Assembly (NCBI RefSeq): GCF_004341235.1
Contig: NZ_SLUP01000002.1
Span: 186,001 to 250,000 of the forward strand
Direction: 5' to 3'
Length of the DNA stretch: 64,000 bases
Origin: Mariniflexile fucanivorans
GTDB lineage: Bacteria; Bacteroidota; Bacteroidia; Flavobacteriales; Flavobacteriaceae
The notes below the pieces were generated by a model, which was given only the letters and a program-made list of their open reading frames with translations, was not told the origin of the DNA and searched no databases. Shown here piece after piece: positions 45,497 to 53,620 of the stretch (its first letter is position 1; every line of letters starts with the position of its first letter). A program made the translations under genes and the position numbers.

Positions 45497-46843
45497 ATGA
45501 ACATTATACAAATTAAAGACAGTCCATTGGCACATTATTCGTATGTAATAATTAGTGAAGACCAAATGGCTATTGTCGATCCTGCAAGAAATACAGAACC
45601 ATACTATAAGTTGGCAGAAAAGCATCATGCAAAAATTACGGCTATTTTTGAAACCCACCCACATGCCGATTTTGTAAGCAGCCATTTACAATTACATAAA
45701 GAAACCGGGGCAACCATATATGTTAGTAAATTGGTTGGTGCAAGTTATCCGCACAAAACTTTTGATGATGGCGATGTGGTTACGTTGGCAAATATTACAT
45801 TTAAAGCTATAAACACCCCAGGACACTCACCAGATAGCATTACCGTAATGGCAGAAGACCATGATAATAATCAGGCTATGTTTTCTGGAGACACCTTATT
45901 TATTGGGGATGTTGGGCGACCCGATTTAAGGGAAAAGGCTGGTAATATGAAGGCTAAAAGAGAGGAATTAGCAAAAAGCATGTACCATACAATACAAAAT
46001 AAGTTTAATCATTTACCAGACAGTACCATGGTTTATCCAGCGCACGGAGCAGGTTCCTTATGCGGGAAAAGTATGAGCGACGATGCTTCAAGTACTCTAG
46101 GTAGAGAAAGAAATGAAAACTGGGCGTTTAAAAATTTAACTGAAGACCAGTTTGTAGATCACATTTTAAAAGATCAACCTTTTATTCCTTCATATTTTGG
46201 TTTTAATGTAGATATAAATAAAGAAGGTGCCGATAATTTTGAATTGAGCATTGCAAAAACAACATTTCAGTTTCAAATCAATCAGTTTGACGCTAATAAT
46301 GCTTTGATAATAGATACTAGGAGTCATGAAGATTTTAAAAATAATCATTTAAAAAATAGCATTAATATTAAAGCAGAAACCGAAGATGATAAATTTGAAA
46401 CCTGGTTAGGTTCCATTGTTAAACCAGAAGAAGCGTTTTATGTGGTGCTAAATTCTATAAAAGATCGTGATACCATATTAAACAGAATTGCTAAAATAGG
46501 CTACGAAAAGCAGTTAAAAGGTTTGATGACTTTGGGGAAAACCACTTTTGAAAATTCAGAAACATTTAATTTAAATGAGTTTAAAAAGCACCCAGAAGCC
46601 TATACAATAATTGATGTAAGAAACAAAAGTGAAGTTGAAGAAGGTAAAATTTTCGAAAAAGCTATCTCTATACCACTAAATCAATTAAGAGATTCTGAAG
46701 TACAAATTCCAACAAACAAACCTATTGTAGTGCATTGTGCGGGAGGTTATCGTAGTGCTGCTGGTAGCAGTATTCTTGATAAAAAATTAAAAGGTGCAAC
46801 AGTTTACGATTTAAGTGATGATGTGAAACAGTTTCAAGATTAA
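45497..46843 (+). CDS. Metallo-beta-lactamase-fold persulfide dioxygenase-like protein with two rhodanese domains
   Basis: 448 residues. The MBL domain (about 1-235) has THPHADFVSSH, GHSPDSITV and SGDTLFIGDVGRPDL, with PAHGAGSLCGKSMS; this resembles ETHE1-type persulfide dioxygenases. Rhodanese domain 1 (about 265-350, IIDTRSHEDF) has VVLNS where the catalytic loop should be, so it is probably inactive. Rhodanese domain 2 (about 365-448, IIDVRNKSEV) has an intact loop HCAGGYRSA with its Cys. Role inferred: oxidising glutathione-like persulfide to sulfite and moving sulfane sulfur. It lies between terminators. Confidence 0.92.
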   Translation: MNIIQIKDSPLAHYSYVIISEDQMAIVDPARNTEPYYKLAEKHHAKITAIFETHPHADFVSSHLQLHKETGATIYVSKLVGASYPHKTFDDGDVVTLANITFKAINTPGHSPDSITVMAEDHDNNQAMFSGDTLFIGDVGRPDLREKAGNMKAKREELAKSMYHTIQNKFNHLPDSTMVYPAHGAGSLCGKSMSDDASSTLGRERNENWAFKNLTEDQFVDHILKDQPFIPSYFGFNVDINKEGADNFELSIAKTTFQFQINQFDANNALIIDTRSHEDFKNNHLKNSINIKAETEDDKFETWLGSIVKPEEAFYVVLNSIKDRDTILNRIAKIGYEKQLKGLMTLGKTTFENSETFNLNEFKKHPEAYTIIDVRNKSEVEEGKIFEKAISIPLNQLRDSEVQIPTNKPIVVHCAGGYRSAAGSSILDKKLKGATVYDLSDDVKQFQD

Positions 46844-46871
46844 ATTAAAATCAATACCATCATAATTAAAA

Positions 46872-46908
46872 CAAACCCGAAAGAACAATGCTTCGGGTTT
46901 TGTTTTTT
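46872..46908 (+). terminator. Intrinsic terminator after MBL-rhodanese gene
   Basis: AAACCCGAA / TTCGGGTTT stem, loop of about 10 bases, followed by a T-rich tract. It lies in the convergent gap to the SoxB-like gene that ends at 46933. Confidence 0.85.
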
Positions 46909-46932
46909 GAAATTTTAAATAAGCACAATGAA

Positions 46933-48360
46933 TTATACCAAGCGAAAACTTTTAATTTTAGAAAGACTGAAATTTGGATGCTGCTTAAGATAATGCTTCA
47001 TAGCTTCAACTGCTTTTATATCTGATTCTATTCGGTTTTTACCATATTTTTTCGCCACACCTTGCATAGTCACAAAACTTACTTTATAGATTTTTTCAGG
47101 ATTTATGTGGGAACCTTTATAGTAAATTTCCTGGATACGGTGGCCGCTTGGATTTTCAATACGCATATTTACTTGCAAGCCAAAAACACGTTTTACATAA
47201 CCTCCCATTTGCCCAAATGGATCTTTACAAAAAGTACGTTCCAGATTTTCTTCCAACATGTCCTTAATTTCTTTTCCTGTTAAATGGACAGTTGAAACTG
47301 GCGGATTCATTGGGGCAATATTATATAAATCATCTTCCGTGATATTACCTTTTGGAATTGGCGCCCCATAACGCCATCCGTTTGAAAAGGCAATTTCAGT
47401 ATTTGTACTTTGTGCAATGGCTTTCAAGAGCAATTCATCCATAGTGGAGTTTATGGTATTGTAACGATGTAGAATTTGGTCCGTGGTGCCTAAAGCAGCA
47501 GTTCTAATATCCTTATAAGGTTTCAAAATGTTTTGAACCAACTGATCCACATCCGTATTTTTTGGTAGAGAATCGTCAATTTTTATAAGTTCGAACGCAC
47601 AATCTTTAATCTGTTTGTCTTGAATTTCCAAAGTAAAATTTCCTAAAAATGCTCCGTGACAACCGCATTGTACAATTCGTGCATTATTAATTTCAATAGG
47701 ACTATAATTTCGGTTGTGGGTATGTGCACTTAAACAGATATCAATTCCATCTACCTTTTTCAAAAGTGCCACATCTTGCGGAAAACCATTGTGCGAAAGC
47801 AAAATAATCATATCGGCTCCTTCTGCTTTCAATTGCTTTATATGCTTAGGAAGTTCCTCTTCACCTGAAGTAAACTTTAAACCTTTACTCATTTTTTCTG
47901 GCATCACTTTATCAATAATCATGGCACATATACCAATTACGCCAATTTTAAGTCCCGCTTTTTGAATTAATATAGCGGGCTGCAAAAAATTAGAGCCATC
48001 TTCCTTAAAAACATTGCATCCCAATGTTGGAAATTCTAATTGTTTATCTATATTTTTTAAATGTTCTGGACCATAGGCAAAATCCCAATGCCCAACCAAG
48101 GCATCAAGTTTTAAAGCATTTAAAATAGGCACAAGAGCTTCTCCTTGAGAATCTACTAAAGGTTTTGTACCATGTAAGGTGTCTCCTCCATCAAAAAATA
48201 ATGTATTCGGGTTTTGGCTACGAATCTCATCTACCAATCCTGCAATATGTGCATAACCACCAGCTGTTTCAATCACTTCACCCGTTTCGTTGTAAAACAA
48301 TTCTGGGTGTGGTGCCAAGTAACCGTGAACGTCGTTTATAAATAAAATATTTAGTTTCAT
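46933..48360 (-). CDS. SoxB/5'-nucleotidase-family metallophosphoesterase, cytoplasmic
   Basis: 475 residues of the calcineurin-like phosphoesterase plus 5'-nucleotidase C-terminal fold. Metal motifs: NDVHG (Asp10, His12), DGGDTLHG and LSAHTHNRN. The canonical GNHEFD is replaced by GHWDFAYG, which resembles the GHWEFTYG of thiosulfohydrolase SoxB. There is no signal peptide, unlike SoxB and UshA. A second paralogue lies two genes upstream and shares the HPELF insertion after the first motif. Substrate unknown; a sulfur ester or a nucleotide are both possible. It is the last gene of the operon that starts near 52036. Confidence 0.87.
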   Translation of the reverse strand: MKLNILFINDVHGYLAPHPELFYNETGEVIETAGGYAHIAGLVDEIRSQNPNTLFFDGGDTLHGTKPLVDSQGEALVPILNALKLDALVGHWDFAYGPEHLKNIDKQLEFPTLGCNVFKEDGSNFLQPAILIQKAGLKIGVIGICAMIIDKVMPEKMSKGLKFTSGEEELPKHIKQLKAEGADMIILLSHNGFPQDVALLKKVDGIDICLSAHTHNRNYSPIEINNARIVQCGCHGAFLGNFTLEIQDKQIKDCAFELIKIDDSLPKNTDVDQLVQNILKPYKDIRTAALGTTDQILHRYNTINSTMDELLLKAIAQSTNTEIAFSNGWRYGAPIPKGNITEDDLYNIAPMNPPVSTVHLTGKEIKDMLEENLERTFCKDPFGQMGGYVKRVFGLQVNMRIENPSGHRIQEIYYKGSHINPEKIYKVSFVTMQGVAKKYGKNRIESDIKAVEAMKHYLKQHPNFSLSKIKSFRLV

Positions 48361-48449
48361 AAGTTTTATTTTTTAATTACATCTGATGTGATTTGTCTTC
48401 CCAAGAAACTAATAAACTTTAAGTATTATTTCCTCTTTCAAAAAAAATA

Positions 48450-49067
48450 TTACTTCAAACCATTCAGAAACTCTTTAAATTCCGAAGTATTGTAATCTGC
48501 CATTCCTTTATGTGTTAATGCTAAATTTCCTTTCGCATCGATAATAAATGTGGTTGGTAAAGCAGAAGATTCAAACATTTCAGGAATATTACTTGCAAGT
48601 GTATAAATAGGAAAATTATAACCTTTACTTTTATTAAAAGATTTTGCTTTTTCAAAATCTTTGTCGAACGAGATCATTACAAAAGCAACGTCATCTCCCA
48701 TCTCTTCATACAATTTATTTATACTTGGCATTTCTGCAACACAAGGTGGACACCATGTAGCCCAATAGTTCATAAAAATCACTTTACCTTTTAAATTTTC
48801 CAGAGAAGAAATATTTCCTTCACTATCCATTAGTTTTAAGTTTAAATCTGCCGTTTTAGTTTGAGGCAGATTTGTTTCATTTTCATTATTTTGAACATGT
48901 GCTATTTCTTCAATATCTGGATTCATTAAGCCCGTTGCAAGCAGTCCACGTTGCGCAAAACCAATAACTTCGGTATGTAAGCCAGTGATGTAAAGCACAG
49001 CAAGAATAGCTACAAAAATTCCATTCTTAATCCATGATTTTTTTATGTTCTTTTTTTCTTTATTCAT
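48450..49067 (-). CDS. TlpA-family thiol-disulfide protein
   Basis: About 205 residues from the ATG at 49067, 13 bp after the upstream stop; the longer frame overlaps that gene. One N-terminal membrane segment (about 15-32) precedes a periplasmic thioredoxin fold with YWATWCPPCVAEMPS and cis-Pro in SALPTTFII. It resembles TlpA/SoxW-like reductants. In this operon it may keep a periplasmic sulfur enzyme or DsrE-like carrier reduced. Confidence 0.92.
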   Translation of the reverse strand: MNKEKKNIKKSWIKNGIFVAILAVLYITGLHTEVIGFAQRGLLATGLMNPDIEEIAHVQNNENETNLPQTKTADLNLKLMDSEGNISSLENLKGKVIFMNYWATWCPPCVAEMPSINKLYEEMGDDVAFVMISFDKDFEKAKSFNKSKGYNFPIYTLASNIPEMFESSALPTTFIIDAKGNLALTHKGMADYNTSEFKEFLNGLK

Positions 49068-49080
49068 AGTTTTATTTTTT

Positions 49081-50742
49081 TTAATGAAATTCATAATTCG
49101 TTTGAGGAACGGTTGAAAAAGAATACTCACCAAGATAATCACAATACGCCCTTCCTTCTAAAGTTGGCGATACTGGCGATTTTTTTTGAAGATATTCTTC
49201 AACAGCTTCGTGTATGGTATAATCTTTTACTTCAACATCCTTCACATTTGCCATTCTACACAAATTGTCAATTGGATCGCCAGGACGTACACAAGCTGAA
49301 ATGGTATAATATTCATCATCTTGCATGGGTTGTCCTTTTACTGTTATTGAAGATATTCGTTTGCCTCTTTCATTCTGACTGTTAAAATCGACTTTCATTC
49401 CTGAAAAACGTACCAACCAGCCACCAAAACGTTCGGTTGGATTTTGAGAAAAGGCATTGTGCATTTCTTTTTCTAACCAATCTTTAATTTGTTTACCTGT
49501 AGCTTTTCCAGTTTTTACAGGTTCATTTACAGGAAGTAAATTCCATAAATTAGCTCTTGTAATAGGTGCAGGTTTTCCATCTTCTGGCACAATAGGATTT
49601 CCAAATCGGAAGCCGTTAGAAATTGATATGTCTGCACCAGTTTTCCAGCGTGCAGCATCTGTAATCATGTTATCCATAGGGTTTTCAACAGTTAAATATC
49701 TATAAATTGGTGTGTTGGTATAACCAATAATAGTTTCCAAATACTCTTTATATGGTGCTTTTGCTTTATCTACCAACGATTGAATTTTTTGGTTAGCAGG
49801 ATAAACTTCAGGATCTACATCAATAAGGTCATAAGCATCGCCAACCAATTTACCATCTACAAAATGCAATGTTAACTTTCCAACGAAAGAACCAAAAGCT
49901 CCGGGTTCTGTAACTTTGGCATACTTACCTTGAATCATTTCACGAACACGTTCGTGGGTATCGTTGCCTAAAATGTAATCGGCATGTTCTGCAATCGGGT
50001 TACTAGCCAGTTCTACTTGTTTAAAAATTCCGATATGGGTCACTAAGAAAAGTACGTCTATATTTTCTTTGACTTTGATATCGTCTACCATTTTTTTCAA
50101 ATGGTCATCAAGACCACTAAAGCCAATACCTTGACTAAAAATAGGATTTTGCCTTACAGGAACGTCTGGATCGTTAATACCAACAAAACCTAAACGTACG
50201 CCTTCAATTTCTTTTACAGCATACGCGGGAAATAATGGGTTTTCATTTTCATCATCAAACATATTTTGAACTATCACATCGGTTTCATAACCTTTCATGA
50301 TTTCTAGCATCATATTCTTGCCATAAACGACTTCCCAATTGCCAGGAATGATTACATCGTAACCCATATTTTTAATCACATCTTGCATTACTTTACCTTC
50401 CGATAGAGCAGCATAACCGCTTCCTTGTATTAAATCGCCTCCATCTACAATAATTGTTTTGTTAGGGTTTGCTTCGCGTTCTTTATCAAAAAGCGTTTTA
50501 ATATTTGCAAGACCACCACGATTTTTGAATACAATTTTTTCGTCTTCCCAGAATAATTCGGGATGTGTATCTAACTGCCCATGAATATCCGCCGTTTGTA
50601 ATATGGTAATGCTTAAAGTGTCATTTTTAATTGCATTATTATTTGTCATTTGGTTCTTCTTTTCTGTTTTACAGGATACCGTTAAGATTACCATTCCTAA
50701 AAGGAAAACAGTTTTTAAAATTGTTCTTTTATAGTTTGTCAT
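49081..50742 (-). CDS. SoxB/5'-nucleotidase-family lipoprotein
   Basis: 553 residues with a lipoprotein signal (MTNYKRTILKTVFLLGMVIL, lipobox TVSC). Metal motifs: QTADIHGQ, VDGGDLIQG, TLVTHIG-type and GNDTHERV. GNHEFD is replaced by GNWEVVYG, again SoxB-like, and LEGRAYCDY is near the C-terminus. The paralogue at 46933-48360 is cytoplasmic, so one membrane-anchored and one soluble copy flank the TlpA gene. A periplasmic or surface thiosulfohydrolase or nucleotidase role is inferred. It is 2 bp from the DsrE gene. Confidence 0.87.
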   Translation of the reverse strand: MTNYKRTILKTVFLLGMVILTVSCKTEKKNQMTNNNAIKNDTLSITILQTADIHGQLDTHPELFWEDEKIVFKNRGGLANIKTLFDKEREANPNKTIIVDGGDLIQGSGYAALSEGKVMQDVIKNMGYDVIIPGNWEVVYGKNMMLEIMKGYETDVIVQNMFDDENENPLFPAYAVKEIEGVRLGFVGINDPDVPVRQNPIFSQGIGFSGLDDHLKKMVDDIKVKENIDVLFLVTHIGIFKQVELASNPIAEHADYILGNDTHERVREMIQGKYAKVTEPGAFGSFVGKLTLHFVDGKLVGDAYDLIDVDPEVYPANQKIQSLVDKAKAPYKEYLETIIGYTNTPIYRYLTVENPMDNMITDAARWKTGADISISNGFRFGNPIVPEDGKPAPITRANLWNLLPVNEPVKTGKATGKQIKDWLEKEMHNAFSQNPTERFGGWLVRFSGMKVDFNSQNERGKRISSITVKGQPMQDDEYYTISACVRPGDPIDNLCRMANVKDVEVKDYTIHEAVEEYLQKKSPVSPTLEGRAYCDYLGEYSFSTVPQTNYEFH

Positions 50743-50744
50743 AA

Positions 50745-51167
50745 TTAAAGGCTTAAGCTTTTATAATTTTGTTTTTGAAGTTGAAAATTGTAAAGAATTC
50801 CGTTTTCTACAATTTTAATGTCTTTAGGAACTAATGCCCTATCTATTTTAAATTTATTGAGTGAAAATCCACAAGCGACTATAGTTACTCCTGCTTCTTT
50901 GGCTTTTTTAATGAATTTGTTTATTTTCTCAGCATCTGTAATGTCGCCTATTTCTTGTCCACAAATAATAACTTCAAAATTGCCAAAGACTTTGCCTTCT
51001 TCCGCTTTAAGTGCTTCTGCGGTTAATATAATAGGCTGTAATTGGGCGACTTTATTAGTGACCACTACATAATTATTTTTGCTGCTATCTGTTTCCTGTG
51101 CTTGTAAATTTGTACTACTAACAAGCGTAATTATTAGCATTATGGAACTAAAAATATATGATTTCAT
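50745..51167 (-). CDS. Exported DsrE-family sulfur-carrier-like protein
   Basis: 140 residues with a signal peptide (MKSYIFSSIMLIITLVSSTN... AQA-type cleavage near 23). The DsrE fold covers about 30-140; one Cys lies in FEVIICGQEI and a second in IVACGFSLNKFKI at the position used in DsrE-like carriers. Most characterised DsrE/TusD proteins are cytoplasmic, so the signal peptide is notable. It lies between the SoxB-like lipoprotein and the DoxX protein, with gaps of 2 and 8 bp. Confidence 0.88.
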   Translation of the reverse strand: MKSYIFSSIMLIITLVSSTNLQAQETDSSKNNYVVVTNKVAQLQPIILTAEALKAEEGKVFGNFEVIICGQEIGDITDAEKINKFIKKAKEAGVTIVACGFSLNKFKIDRALVPKDIKIVENGILYNFQLQKQNYKSLSL

Positions 51168-51175
51168 ATGTTATT

Positions 51176-51574
51176 TTATTTTAAAAGGTTATCGGTGTCG
51201 TTCATTATAAAAAATAGAAGTCCACCTAAAATTGCTATGTTTTTAAATAGAGGTCCAAGTGTAGTTATTTGCCCTACTTGAACGGTTAATGTAATTGGAA
51301 TTAAAACCGCCAATAATACCATTGCAGCCCATTTTGTTTTGTATCCTATTAAGAATAGAAAACCTGCTGACACCATTGCGATTCCTGAAAGTACAATAAG
51401 CCATTGTGGCTCGCCAAAAAAATAGGCAATGCCTTTAAAGCTGGCTTGCTCTATCCTTTTTGCTGTTTTTTCTATATTTAGTAAATGATTTGTTCCTGCT
51501 ACTAGGAAAATACCACTCACTAGGATGCGCAATAATTGTATGGAACGGCGACTTATTAAAATTTTTGTCGTCAT
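51176..51574 (-). CDS. DoxX/MauE-family membrane protein
   Basis: 132 residues with four hydrophobic segments and the DoxX-like pattern LRILVSGIFLVAGTNHLLN and MVSAGFLFLIGYKTKWAA. DoxX relatives are quinone-reactive subunits or accessory proteins in thiosulfate oxidation and in many redox systems. Its place before DsrE and SoxB-like genes fits transfer of sulfur-derived electrons to the quinone pool (inference). Confidence 0.85.
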   Translation of the reverse strand: MTTKILISRRSIQLLRILVSGIFLVAGTNHLLNIEKTAKRIEQASFKGIAYFFGEPQWLIVLSGIAMVSAGFLFLIGYKTKWAAMVLLAVLIPITLTVQVGQITTLGPLFKNIAILGGLLFFIMNDTDNLLK

Positions 51575-51673
51575 TATTAAAATGTAAAAAGTTTTGTATT
51601 ACTTAAGCGTTTCTTCAAGATAGTTTTTATAACTACTGAGAAACACCAAATTCAAATTTCAAATAAATAGAAA

Positions 51674-52036
51674 TTATGCTAAACGAGGAGGTGGAGAAAC
51701 GCTTTCTAAATAGCGATAACTTAATGTTGAAGTAAAATAATCGTTATAAACTGTAATTGATTTTATGTTTCTTGTGGTCCAAGAAAACAATTCAAACTGA
51801 AATTGAGAGGTACAAAAACCACTTAATAAAATCTCTTGAGATGTAACCAAATCAGCTTGCGAAAAATCCATAATTTTATTTGCCAGTATAGGAGCACTCT
51901 TCTTTTTGCAGTTTGGTTTTACAAAAGTGATAGTGTTTCCACCAAATAGAAGATTTAACCCATTGGCATCTATGGCAATGAATTTTGCCAAAAACACAAA
52001 TGTGAGTAAAACTGGTATGTAAGTATGAATTTTCAA
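51674..52036 (-). CDS. Small exported protein with C-terminal PPR, TTG start
   Basis: 120 residues starting at TTG 52036; there is no upstream or nearby downstream ATG in frame. Signal segment about 5-24. Cysteines at about 43 (KPNCKKK) and 74 (GFCTS). The C-terminus is SPPPRLA, close to the CFRPPRVS end of the small protein before the copper receptor; the two also share length and signal. The predicted -7 element ends 9 bp before the TTG. It heads the DoxX-DsrE-SoxB-like operon after a 99-bp gap. Family unknown. Confidence 0.65.
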   Translation of the reverse strand: MKIHTYIPVLLTFVFLAKFIAIDANGLNLLFGGNTITFVKPNCKKKSAPILANKIMDFSQADLVTSQEILLSGFCTSQFQFELFSWTTRNIKSITVYNDYFTSTLSYRYLESVSPPPRLA

Positions 52037-52044
52037 GATTAGAG

Positions 52045-52088
52045 CAAAAATAAGAGTAAGGACGTGCCGAATTTGTAACCTTTGTTAC
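52045..52088 (-). promoter_or_regulatory. Crp/Fnr-type dyad and -7 element of the SoxB-like operon
   Basis: GTAAC-CTTT-GTTAC is a perfect dyad at 52075-52088. On the minus strand the -7 element TATTTTTG runs 52052-52045 and equals the one upstream of the HMA operon. Centre 52081.5 to 52052 is 29.5 bp. No -33 element is seen. Confidence 0.7.
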
Positions 52089-52202
52089 TTAAGCGTGTTA
52101 AAATTATATTAAATAACAAGATTGTTTTCTAAAATTAGCCTCAATATCAATATTTCAAACCTGTGAATAAATTTATTTTACTCAAAAAAATAAATAGAAT
52201 CA

Positions 52203-52247
52203 GCTACTAATGTTACATACCAAAGAATAAGATTTACTTTATATTTG
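52203..52247 (+). promoter_or_regulatory. Half-degenerate dyad and -7 element of cydAB
   Basis: GCTAC-TAAT-GTTAC at 52203-52216 has a perfect right half. The -7 element TATATTTG at 52240-52247 starts 30.5 bp from the centre, one base more than at the other sites. The cydA ATG is at 52284. Confidence 0.48.
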
Positions 52248-52283
52248 CAAAATAGATTTTTACTGTCCAAATACTTTTCAAAA

Positions 52284-53618
52284 ATGGAAGACATGCTCTT
52301 TTACGATAGAATGCAATTCGCATTTACTATCACATTTCATTATTTATTTCCGCAATTAACCATGGGACTTTCTTTAATGATTGTCTATTTTAAATGGAAA
52401 TTCCTCAGAACAAAAATTGACAAATACAACGACGCCGCAAAATTTTGGATGAAGATTTTTGCGCTCAACTTTGCCATGGGTGTCGTTACTGGTATTCCCA
52501 TGGAATTTCAATTTGGTACCAATTGGGCAAAATTTTCTGAGCTCACAGGTGGTATTATTGGACAAACATTAGCCATGGAAGGTATGTTTTCTTTCTTTTT
52601 AGAGTCGTCCTTTTTAGGGCTCTTTTTATTTGGGGAAAAACTGCTCGGACAAAAACTACATTTCTTAACAGGCTTTCTGGTCTTTTTAGGCTCGTGGGCC
52701 AGTGGCTATTTAATTATAGCCACACATTCTTGGATGCAATATCCTGTAGGGTACGAAATTGTAGAAAACGGAAAATTTGTACTTACTAACTTTGGTGCAT
52801 TATTCTCAAACCCTTGGTTATTACCTTCGTTTTTGCATAATCAAATGGGTTCTGTTATTACGTCTTCGTTTGTAGTGGCAGGTGTTGGTGCTTTCTATTT
52901 GTTAAATAATAAGCATAGCGAATTCGGAAAACTGTTTGTAAAAACAGGCGTTATATTTGGTTTAGTTTCAAGCATATTGGTGGCGTTTCCAACAGGAGAT
53001 TTAACAGCTAAAAACGTTGTAAAACATCAACCTGTAACCTTTGCTGCTATGGAAGGTATTTTTGAAACGGAAGATGGAGGTTCAGAAATTATATTAATAG
53101 GTCAACCTGATACAGAAAATAAAAAACTCGATAACAAAATTGCCGTTCCTAATATATTAAGTTTTTTAACCTATCAACGTTGGGATGCTCAAATAAAAGG
53201 TTTAAATGAATTTGATGAAAGTTTGCATCCAACCAATATTCCAGGTTTGTACTATGCCTATCACATTATGGTTGGTTTAGGCACTATCTTTATTGGCTTA
53301 ATGCTATTGGCTGCCGTACAATTATTCAGAAAAAAACTTTATAATTCAAAATGGATTTTATGGACTATTATGTTTATGCTCCCATTTCCTTACATAGCAA
53401 ACACAACAGGTTGGTACACGGCAGAATTAGGCAGACAACCTTGGTTGGTTTATAACTTATTAAGAACTTCCGATGGAATTTCACCCACTGTTTCATCTGG
53501 AAACACCTTATTTACTTTACTTGGTTTTATTGGACTCTATTTATTACTAGGACTGTTGTTTTTAATGCTCGCAGGAAAAATAATTAACAAAGGACCTGAA
53601 ACTACAAAACTTAACTAA
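52284..53618 (+). CDS. cydA: Cytochrome bd ubiquinol oxidase subunit I
   Basis: 444 residues from the ATG at 52284; this start places the axial His at residue 19 (FHYLFPQ), as in E. coli CydA, and the longer frame has no support. About nine membrane segments. MEFQFGTNW, AMEGMFSFFLESSFLGLFLFGE (the Glu pair) and FLHNQMGSVITS (the second heme His) are present, and GRQPWLVYNLLRTSDG marks the end of the core. The Q loop is short. It reduces oxygen to water with quinol at high affinity, without proton pumping. cydB follows 2 bp later. Confidence 0.96.
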   Translation: MEDMLFYDRMQFAFTITFHYLFPQLTMGLSLMIVYFKWKFLRTKIDKYNDAAKFWMKIFALNFAMGVVTGIPMEFQFGTNWAKFSELTGGIIGQTLAMEGMFSFFLESSFLGLFLFGEKLLGQKLHFLTGFLVFLGSWASGYLIIATHSWMQYPVGYEIVENGKFVLTNFGALFSNPWLLPSFLHNQMGSVITSSFVVAGVGAFYLLNNKHSEFGKLFVKTGVIFGLVSSILVAFPTGDLTAKNVVKHQPVTFAAMEGIFETEDGGSEIILIGQPDTENKKLDNKIAVPNILSFLTYQRWDAQIKGLNEFDESLHPTNIPGLYYAYHIMVGLGTIFIGLMLLAAVQLFRKKLYNSKWILWTIMFMLPFPYIANTTGWYTAELGRQPWLVYNLLRTSDGISPTVSSGNTLFTLLGFIGLYLLLGLLFLMLAGKIINKGPETTKLN

Positions 53619-53620
53619 TT

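Noticed and set aside
49081-50742. Calling the two metallophosphoesterases soxB
   Set aside because: The active-site motif is SoxB-like, but no soxXYZA genes are in the window and 5'-nucleotidase relatives are common, so no gene symbol is given.
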